Origin: Erodium maritimum
Lineage: Eukaryota; Streptophyta; Magnoliopsida; Geraniales; Geraniaceae
Direction of reading: 5' to 3'
Assembly: GCA_963921825.1 (NCBI GenBank)
Contig: OY997589.1
Coordinates: 15,707,735-15,771,734, forward strand
DNA: 64,000 nucleotides
Shown here: one piece after another, positions 56,501-64,000 of the stretch
Layout of the letters: each line of letters starts with the position of its first letter
Numbering within the stretch: position 1 is the first letter of the stretch
Notes under the pieces: model-generated
What the model saw: the letters and a program-made list of their open reading frames with translations, nothing else
What the model was told of the DNA's origin: nothing
The model's database searches: none
Made by a program: the position numbers and the translations under genes

Positions 56501-56626
56501 GTTGTAATTATTATTTTATTGAACAATTGGTGTGTTAAAAGTGATTTAATGAAAACAGGTTTCAAGTATCGTATCTTTTTAAATGTTCGCGTCCCGAGTT
56601 CGGTTCGCTGAAATTGGGGCGTGACA
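53543..56626 (+). mobile_element. Solo LTR, second gypsy-type family, plus orientation
   Basis: TGTGAAGACCGCCTCGGTAA...GGGGCGTGACA, 3.1 kb, perfect TSD GGCCC (53538-53542, 56627-56631). Same family as 44979-47799 in opposite orientation: both share the TTTTAGCCCGCTCGAGTTTA stretch and the CTTCGGTTGAGGTAGGGAAA stretch. U3 is C-rich (53800-54400) with overlapping frames on both strands and no domain. A GAGCGAACGCTCACCCC block (56344-56360) is the counterpart of the conserved palindrome. Confidence 0.92.
55500..56050 (+). repeat. Two tandem arrays within the solo LTR
   Basis: First, about 39-bp units with GAGTTTGGGTGGCCTTGAGA (55514, 55553, 55591, 55630 and weaker copies to about 55800). Second, four units about 42 bp apart of a hairpin-forming CCCGACTGGGATCGGG (55899, 55941, 55986, 56027). 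The stems change together in copies (CTCCC/GGGAG, CCCC/GGGG, ACCCG/CGGGT). Confidence 0.88.
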
Positions 56627-58825
56627 GGCCCAATAAGACCGGGTAGGGGAATCAGACAGGGTGACCCTTTATCCCCGTTCTTATTTATCGTATGTGCAGA
56701 AGGACTTTCCCGTTTAATTTCAAATTTTGAACAACGGGGGCTGATTACTGGTTCTAGAGTAGTAAGGGATGCTCCCTCTATTACTCACTTGTTTTTTTTA
56801 CAGACGATAGCTTCTTCTTTGGTAGGGAAAATGAGGAGGAAGCAGAAGCCTGGCGGGACTTACTGAGTCGTTATGAGAGGGCTTCTGGGCAACAGATTAA
56901 TGCTCAGAAGTCATCTATTTCTTTTAGTCCGAACACACTGCCAGAAAGAAGAGAAGGGGCTGCAGCTATTCTGGGGATGTCTCAGGTGATGGATTTGGGT
57001 ACATACTTAGGGCTCCCGGCTGCGATAGGAAGAAGCAGATACAAGGCATTCAGGTACTTAAAGGATCGCATTGCCCGTAGATTGACAAACTGGGATGAAC
57101 TGTTGTTGAGTAAGGTCGGTAAGGAAATTTTACTAAAGTCTGTTATTCAAGCTCTCCCTATGTATTCGATGAGCGTCCATATATTACCTGCTTCTTTAAT
57201 CCGGGAGATTGAGGTGACTATGAACAGGTTTTGGTGGTCTCATAACACCAAGACGGGGTCGAGTATAAAGTGGCGCAGATGGGGGGGGGGGGCTCTATGT
57301 GATCATAAAATGCAGGGGGTTTGAGTTTTAAACACCTGCAAGATTTTAATATAGCGCTGCTGGGGAAGCAAGGTTGGAGATTGATGTCGAATCCGGAAAG
57401 TCTTGTCAGTAGAGTGCTGAAGGCAAAGTATTATCCTTTGACTGACTTTGTTCATGTTGTCAGGAAGCCCAATTCCAGCCCTATATGGAATAATATTATG
57501 GTTGCTCAGGAGGTGGTGAGGAGCGGCATTAGGAAGAGAATTGGGTCAGGGGATCAGACATTTATTACGGGAGCTCCGTGGGCAGGGTCGGAGTCCGGTT
57601 ATCTGTAGGATGTGGACGGCCCTACGGAGTTCTGGCCGGTGAGCAGACTTTTATGGCCAGGTAGACGGGAATGGAATGTGGAGTTTGTTCAGCAGGTTCT
57701 TTCAAAGAGAGATGCAGAGGCAGTGCTCAAAGTCCCTCTCAGTTTAGATTGTGATTCTGATTCTTGGTACTGGAAAGGTACTAGAGATGGAGATTATTCG
57801 GTGAAGCTGGTTTACAGGGAGATTCAGGCAAGCACAGGTAGATGGGGGCCGAATAGCATGGAAGAGTTTTGGAGGACACCTTGGCCTTTAAAGATCCCTC
57901 CAAAGGTCTCTCACATGATATGGAGGGGAGCTTCTGGGATATTACAAACTGGTATCTGTCTCAGATCCAGGAGGGTGGATGTCTCAGGACTCTGTGGGGT
58001 TTGTGGTGAAGAGGAGAATGATACCCATGTTTTAATAACTTGTCCAGTTGCTTGTGATGTGTGGAGCATGGTTCCAAATGTGTCTTTAAGCCAAGCTGAT
58101 TCGATTCGAGGGTGGTTGGCAAATAACTGGGCGAACTACACTCGAGAGGATGCGGAACTGGTTGGAGTTGTTTGCCGAGAGCTGTGGAAGGCCCGGAATA
58201 ATCGAGTATGGAATGAAAAAGTCATTTCGGCTGAGGCTATATACATGGCGGCGATCAAGTTACAGACGAAGTGGAAAGCAGCTCAGACGCACCATTACCC
58301 TTATGGACCTTTGCAACCGGTCGGGCTTGATACATGGAGCAAACCGGTGGCTGGCTCTATGAAGGTTAATTCAGATGGAGCAGGTTGTTTTGTTTGTAGG
58401 GATAGTCAGGGTATGATGGTGGGAGTACGATGTCTTGTATTCCCTCACATTACTGACCCTGAGATCTTGAAGCTTGTGCAGTGAAAGAGGCCTTGTTATG
58501 GGTGAGGAATAGTGAATGGTTAGCAGGTACAATTGAGACTGACTGTATTGGAATAGTCCTTGCCATTAATAATTCAGCTCGTCTGTTTTCTCCTTTGGGA
58601 GGGATTATTGATGATTGTAAGACTATTTTAAGGATGTTATGAGGTGTGAAGGTTAACCATGTCCGTGGAGTAGCCAATAGAGTAGCACATGAATTAGCTC
58701 GTAATGCTTTCGATTGGGTTCATTTTGTATTGAATTTGAATCAATTGTCAGACCCTATTCCGGAGCCACTGGCATCTGATTATGAGTAATGAATTATATT
58801 TCCCTAAAAAAACAAATAATTCTAA

Positions 58826-59311
58826 GATGATATAACTACGGTTGTGATCTTCCCACGTAAATAGATAGAATGCTGACCTTTTGAAGTATATACAAATATT
58901 ATGGAAATAAAAATTGTAAGGGAAACTTTTAAATCTTATAGAGATGCGATACGTGGAGGTCCAGCTACCAATGAGGTACAATAACTAATAAAGGCACAAA
59001 TTAAAGACATGATAAGGTTGGTAGGGTCACCAACCAAATAAATTTCTTTGTCCTCTTTACTCTCTTTATTTATGATTGTGTATGTGTACGGTAGTAGAGT
59101 CAATTACACGATAAAGGAAACATATAGAAATTATTCTTCCTTTCCCATTGAAAAGAGAAAAAACATATTTATTTTTTAAATAAATGTTTTTAAAACAAAA
59201 TCTTGTTAATAGCAGCACCGTTTTAATATAACATATTCAGACGAATAAAAGAGAAGTAAACAAAGAGACCACACAACGTAATCAATTTAATGATCTGGCT
59301 TCTTTTCTTAA
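58826..59311. other. No recognisable feature
   Basis: AT-rich spacer between the LINE and the MULE. No frame or motif. Confidence 0.6.
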
Positions 59312-59320
59312 TAATATTTT

Positions 59321-60480
59321 GGGTAAACTTTACCTCACTACTCTAAAAATACTTTTGTTTCGTCTCACTACCCTGACCAAACTTTGTTGCACCGAACTAC
59401 CATAACAAAACTTTTAGTTGCACTTTCATACCCACCGTCAACTTAACATCCATTTTTAGATGGAAAATGGTAAAAAGTCCAAAATACCCCTCACTAACAC
59501 TCAAATTTTCAAAAGCATGCCATTGGTTTTCAATTTTTTTTATATAAATCAGTTTTTTATTTTCAAAAAATCAGTTTATTCTTAAAAAATTAGATTTTAT
59601 TTTTTTAATTATTTTTTATATTAGAAATTAATATTTTATATAAAAAAATCGGATTTATTTTTATTTTAAAAAATCAGATTTTTTTTTTAAAAAATATTTT
59701 AAAAAACAATTAGCTTTTATTTTTAAAAATCAGATTATATTTTTTAAAATTAGTTTTTTTAATTTAAAAATTAATATTTTTTAAAAAAATCAGATTTTAA
59801 TTTTAATTTTTTAATTTTTCATTAAAAAAAATCATATTTTATTTTTAAAAATAAAATTTCTATTAAAAATTAGATATTAGTTTTTAAAATCAATTTTTTT
59901 TAAATATTTTTTATTTTTAAAAAAACATATTTATTTTTAAAAATCAGATTTTATTTAAAAAAAATCAATTTTTATTTTAAAAAATCAGATTTTTTGAAAA
60001 AAAAACATTTTTTTTCTAAAGAAGGGACGTATTTGAAAACTCATATTTTGAAAATAAAATCTGATTTTTAGAAATAAAATCTAATTTGTTTTTAAAAAAT
60101 TGATTTTTAAAAATAAAATTAGATTTTTTAAATTAAAATAGAATTTTTTAAAATATAATATTAATTTTTAAAATAAAAAATAATTTTTAAAAATAAAATA
60201 TGATTTTTTAAGAATAAAATGATTTAAAAAAACTGATTTATATAAAATAAATAAACAAAAAGAATGTTTGAAAACCAATGGCATGCTTTTGAAAATTTGA
60301 GTGTTAGTGAGGGGTATTTTGGACTTTTTACCATTTTCCATCCAAAAATGGATGTCAAGTTGACGGCGGGTATGAAAGTACAACTAAAAGTTTCATCAGA
60401 GTAGTGAAATTCAACAAAGTTTGGTTAGGGTAGTGAGACGAAACGAAAGTCTTTTTAGGACAATGAGGTGAAGTTTACCC
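59321..60480. mobile_element. Long-TIR MULE, non-coding
   Basis: Flanks TAATATTTT (59312-59320) and TAATATTTA (60481-60489), a 9-bp TSD with one mismatch. TIRs of roughly 220 bp begin GGGTAAACTTTACCTCACTA. The interior (about 59540-60240) is extremely AT-rich and built of short AAAATCAGATTTT-like pieces in both orientations. No coding capacity. Third 9-bp-TSD, GGGT-ended element in the window. Confidence 0.85.
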
Positions 60481-60488
60481 TAATATTT

Positions 60489-61110
60489 AACTTGGAGACT
60501 CCTCTAATAAGGTTAAGTGGTTTGTGGATTCTAAGGGTTTCAGGGTCATTATTATGTATGAACATCTTTTAGACACAACTGAAGATTTAAATTGGTCAAA
60601 ACTTTCATGGTTACCTAATCTTCCTTCTAAAGTTACAACATATTTCTGGCTGATATGCATTGGTGGAGTTACTACAAAACTCTTTTTGGAATCGAGGGAG
60701 TTACCAATCTCTCTATATGATTCCATGTTCAATTTATGTGGTGTTTGTTTGTTTGTTTTGAAGACTCCACTCATCTCTTTATCTACTGCAAGAGGGTCTG
60801 GAAAGTTTGGGCTGCCATATTACAGTGGTGGGGAATTCAGTGTTGTATTCCCGGGGACATCATTTCCCTTATTTGCTCCTGGAATGATTTGTGTGTGGGG
60901 AACAAGCTTTGGAAAAATATTTTCTCCCTTACTCTATGACATCTTTGGCATATCAAGAATAATCTGGGTTTTAACAATATTCTAATATCTGCACAGGAGG
61001 TTCTATTAAAGATTCAACATTCCTCTTTTGCCTTAGAACACTCCAGGCACAAAAACTGTTATCCTTTCTCTTCTTTTTTTGTGGATTGTCTCTCCTCCAC
61101 TACTCAAGAG
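60489..61110 (+). pseudogene. LINE ORF2 fragment, zf-RVT region
   Basis: NKVKWFVDSKGFRVIIMYEH, then LNWSKLSWLPNLPSKVTTYF and LICIGGVTTKLFLESRELPI form the zf-RVT entry. LCGVCLF, EDSTHLFIYCKRVWKVWAAI follows after a +1 shift near 60760, then LWKNIFSLTLYDIFWHIKNN. The frame ends at about 61110 without RNase H. This fragment belongs to a different LINE clade from the others here by sequence style. Its 5' limit coincides with the MULE insertion, and no LINE sequence is recognisable left of the MULE. Confidence 0.75.
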
Positions 61111-62012
61111 TAAATTTAGAAAGGTTTTCCCTATTGTTGTGTAATCCAGGTTTTCGAAGATAGTTCTTGTCTAGAAAAAAATATAAAGGACCTCTTCACT
61201 CTTTTGTGATGCTCTATGATGCACTAGTGTTGGTTTTATGCACTATATTTTGTGTTGGTTATGGTTATATTGTTAATTTCATGTTCTTGTGGTGGGTTTT
61301 TTGAAATTCCTGGCCAATGTTTGGCTTTGTTAGTCTTCGGCCTCATCATTCCTTTGGGTTAGACCTTCTGGGCTGGAGTTCTGGGTGGTTTAAGGTGGTT
61401 ATTTTTTCTTTGGGCTGAGTAGTTATGAGTTCTATTTGTTTTGTAGAGAGCTGGTCTTTTTGTGGTTTCTTGGGTGAATTGTATTGTGGGGGATCCTTCT
61501 TGTTTCATTCTGGGAGTGGGTTTTCTTTTTCATGTTAAGTGTGGGTAGTTTTAGGATGAGTGGTTTTCTTGTATATCTTTGACTATTGGTGGTTGCTACA
61601 TATAGTTTTAGGTTTTTTCTCTAGACTGATCATAGGGGTCGAGTGGTGGAGATTTAAGCTCTCATGATCAGCCTATAGGAACACTTGACATATCTAACCC
61701 ACGTTAGTTAGGATTTGACGCTTTATGTTAAGGTTCGTTGCAAAAGCCAAACCCACTACTCTCTGATCCACAAAGGGCTAACATGGAGTATTTTTTTTAC
61801 CCTAACAAGGAGTTGGAATCTTAGTCATGATATAGTGTTCTAGTTATTATGGTGCACTATCCCTCAGTTGGATTATAGTGTTTTCGTCTGTCAGGGCTTG
61901 GGAAATTAACCCAAGAAGGAAGGGGGCGTTGGGAGGAGCCTCTAATCATGTCCTTCATCATAATCCATATAGAATAAAGGTTCCACTTTGGACGTTGATT
62001 GATAAGTAATAC
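61111..62012 (+). other. Probable LINE 3' UTR and unassigned sequence
   Basis: T/G-rich non-coding plus-strand DNA resembling the 3' UTR type at 34394-35242, then unassigned bases from about 61650. No polyA-TSD pair was found. A T10 run at 62013-62022 could be the tail of a minus-strand element to the right. Confidence 0.35.
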
Positions 62013-62022
62013 ATTTTTTTTT

Positions 62023-62875
62023 CAAAATTTGGGAGTAATAAAGATCATACTAGAGTTGTTACATTTTTTAGTAGAGCACATAGATATCATATATAGTAAA
62101 AAGTTCAAACAAAAGTGGACAAACCAAACATAAAGTAGCAGATAATGTAATAAAAGGTCTTAACATTCTGGGACTCAACACGGAAAAAACAATACGAAAA
62201 GTAAAAGTGCTCAAGTTATCGAAACGCTCCACTGCGATGTCCGGGAGGGGATGTTGCGGTAGCACAATAACGATCCTTTAGGTCCTCGCTCTAGGGGCAC
62301 ACCGACACCAGGTGTCCAACACAACTACAATCGAAATAGTGATATGGAAACCTCTAATAAGAGACATGCAAAAGCGTTCGTACCTACGATTTATTGAGTC
62401 TGAACCATAGTTGGCTTTGTAGAGGGACCCTGATGTCGACCCGAATCCTGATGCGCATGAAATTCCCCAGCACATTCCGTCCTCGTCAGACTTATCCTTA
62501 AATATACCGTGATAGTTATATGACAAACATGCGTACTTGAAAATAAACATCTCTATTTTTTTCTCCAAAATAAATACATTTATAGTATGTATTGTGCATA
62601 AGTCAAGTGTTTGACTTACTGAGCAACTACACCGAGGTGTTTCAATGGTAACAAATCTACTTGACTCAACAACTTGACTCAAGTAGAAATTATAATTAAA
62701 AGTAAGTTCATTTCACACTTGCAACTGTAATTTTTAACAAACTTATAAATGTTCCAAAGGTGTTCCATGAATTATATTTGAGCATGTAATGAGGGTCCCA
62801 ATCCATGAGTCTTGCTTCATTATGTGTGATGACATTGATATTGACGTCGGGGGGTGGGGGTGGGGGTGGAGGGGC
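62023..62875 (-). other. Unassigned sequence downstream of the Harbinger transposase remnant
   Basis: One 134-codon minus-strand frame (62278-62682) has no domain I recognise. A purine-rich patch GGGGGGTGGGGGTGGGGGTG lies near 62850-62870. It may be the 3' part of a Harbinger element, but no TIR was found. Confidence 0.35.
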
Positions 62876-63990
62876 TCATTGTGTCACCATTGTGGACGAC
62901 TCTTCAATGTCCAATGGATCAATAAATGCTTTATATGTATTTCGTTCATTCTCGACTATCATGTTATGAAGGATAATACAAGAATTCATGATCATGGCGA
63001 GTGCCTCGCTATCCACATTTGGCTTATGCAAGTGATTATGTGAAAAATAGCTTGTAAAACCCTGAATGCTCGTTCTATATCTTTTCGAGCCGACTCTTGG
63101 TGTTTGGCAAACAACTTTTTCTTTGTAAGTTGCGAACTCACTATTGTTTTCACAAGGCAACATACGACATGTATATTCCATCAATTAATTCATTGAGTTG
63201 AGTACTTGTTCCCGATGAGGATGTACTTTACATGGCTTCGGCGAACAACGTTGACTGATTGAGCACATTGATGTCTTTGTTCGATCTCATGACAAAAAAA
63301 AACACATGCTATATTCATAGGTCTTGACTTGAACCGACATCCAACATGATTGTTGGGATATTGCCATGGTCTCTCCATGTGAATTGTCCAGTCCATGCTA
63401 CCAGACAGTTCTTCCATTGCTAATGCATGCAGTCGAGGCAACCCAACATCCTTGGGAAGTCGTGTGCTTCATTGACTTCTAATATACGCCTCACGTCTTC
63501 TTGATTTGGACGGCGTCAATATTAGGTCCCAAAAACCATGGGACCTGTAAAAAAATCTGCACTCACTCCAAATCATTGAGACACTCATGCGCACATACTC
63601 ATCAACGGAGTTAGCTAGAGACCCGTAACACGACTGAGAAATAATTGTAGTGCATTTCTGATGGGGAGAAAAGACAACCTTCGCTAATGCATCAACTCAT
63701 TGATGGAAGTACGGGTCCGTTCGACTTACTCCTTTCATAATGCAAAGGAAGAGATTTGTATTTGGAATCAACGCCAAAAAAATTTGTCGATGTACACCGG
63801 CTTCTGAACAAAGTTGTTGGTCATCAAACGTTCGTGCGCATCATCCTGCCCTTTGTTTCTAAAAATCCATGATTGTGGTTAAATTCCATCTAGCCCTTAA
63901 TCAATATAGAGGTGTGTCTCTTGGGTAATCACTTCTTTATCTGTTATGATATTATCTTTTTCAATCGTTCTGAATCGACGATGGATCCGT
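62876..63990 (-). pseudogene. PIF/Harbinger DDE transposase (Plant_transp family), decayed
   Basis: Minus strand in order: HAHERLMTNNFVQKPVYIDK (near 63840), NSVDEYVRMSVSMIW (63600), a MLGCLDCMHWQWKN region (63440; its first Asp is the probable start of the catalytic triad) in a frame adjoining the open frame 63190-63441, then AKHQESARKDIERAFRVLQA (about 63100) and IMNSCIILHNMIVENERNTY (62930-63010). These are the conserved blocks of HARBI1-like plant transposases. At least four frameshifts and several stops. The window ends inside or near its N-terminus. It cuts and pastes Harbinger ends when intact; this copy cannot. Confidence 0.85.
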
Positions 63991-64000
63991 AGAATACGAG

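Larger units (their letters stand above)
53160..58790 (+). pseudogene. LINE ORF2, C-terminal two thirds, interrupted
   Basis: RT begins MSEFRPIALCNVIYKIISKV, then AFLKGRLIIDNIII and MAMKVDMKKAYDRVYWNYLE. It breaks at 53542 for the LTR and resumes RPGRGIRQGDPLSPFLFIVC (56640). The YADD region near 56790 is frameshifted. GKEILLKSVIQALPMYSMSV (57120) ends RT. A G12 run (57281-57292) breaks the frame before LSFKHLQDFNIALLGKQGWR. zf-RVT: FWRTPWPLKIPPKVSHMIWR and LCGVCGEEENDTHVLITCPV (57870-58045). RNase H: KVNSDGAGCFVCRDSQGM with the usual central part shortened, then VNHVRGVANRVAHELARNAF (58650-58710). Stops at 57606, 58482 and 58639. Confidence 0.9.
53154..58810 (+). mobile_element. 5'-truncated L1-type LINE split by a solo LTR
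   Basis: Perfect 15-bp TSD AACAAATAATTCTAA (53139-53153, 58811-58825) and a short poly-A at the 3' end. LINE sequence 53154-53542 and 56632-58810 (about 2.57 kb net) covers ORF2 from mid-RT to RNase H. The solo LTR 53543-56626 lies between. 5' truncation inside RT is the usual outcome of incomplete target-primed reverse transcription. Confidence 0.92.

Noticed and set aside
59520..60240. Extremely AT-rich stretch as a replication origin or matrix attachment region
   Set aside because: It is the interior of a MULE bounded by TIRs and TSD. Base composition alone does not support another role.
63962..64000. ATGGATCCGTAGAA at the right edge, also present near 4168
   Set aside because: A 14-base match at the window edge with no flanking similarity. 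Too short to call an element end.

Overview
The window looks like transposon-dense, probably heterochromatic DNA from a flowering plant, most likely a eudicot. The species cannot be told from sequence alone. I see no intact single-copy host gene. Nearly all coding signal belongs to plant transposable elements: L1-type LINEs, Ty3/gypsy long terminal repeats (LTRs), a TRIM, PIF/Harbinger, hAT and Mutator-like (MULE) elements. All are broken or non-autonomous. Boundaries marked as such come from target-site duplications (TSDs), terminal inverted repeats (TIRs), poly-A tails, primer-binding sites (PBSs) or TG...CA LTR ends that I read directly.

Layout. 0-10 kb: an ORF1-only LINE (140-2315), a degenerate stretch, a short LINE derivative (4044-5598, minus) and an RT-deleted LINE (5800-9836, minus). 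10-17 kb: two Harbinger elements carrying only the Myb/SANT-like ORF1 (9972-12205 and 14597-16245), the second inside a minus-strand LINE. 17-26 kb: a deep nest, in which a LINE (17351-26335) is split by gypsy-type LTR sequence (17901-25584). That LTR sequence holds a second LTR with its PBS (22202-25261) and a hAT element (18877-20896), and the hAT holds a fold-back MULE MITE (19165-19658). 27-35 kb: a LINE with an almost full-length but multiply stopped ORF2 (26970-31589), then a solo LTR (31882-34388).

35-44 kb: a long-TIR MULE carrying a GC-rich gene-like fragment (35501-37125), LINE ORF1 sequence, a TRIM (41187-41559) with an adjoining 131-bp tandem array derived from it, a large fold-back (41897-42782) and a second short LINE derivative (43041-44038). 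44-59 kb: an ORF1-only LINE (44711-52996) interrupted by a solo LTR and by a deleted gypsy element, then a 5'-truncated LINE (53154-58810) with a solo LTR in its reverse transcriptase. 59-64 kb: a MULE (59321-60480), a LINE ORF2 tail and a Harbinger transposase pseudogene running to the window end.

The elements do not form a working host pathway. The notable signals are recurrent: LINE copies reduced to ORF1 yet bounded by clean TSDs, Harbinger copies reduced to ORF1, LTRs that survive mostly as solos with copy-specific minisatellites at a similar place, and a satellite-like array that appears to have grown from a TRIM.
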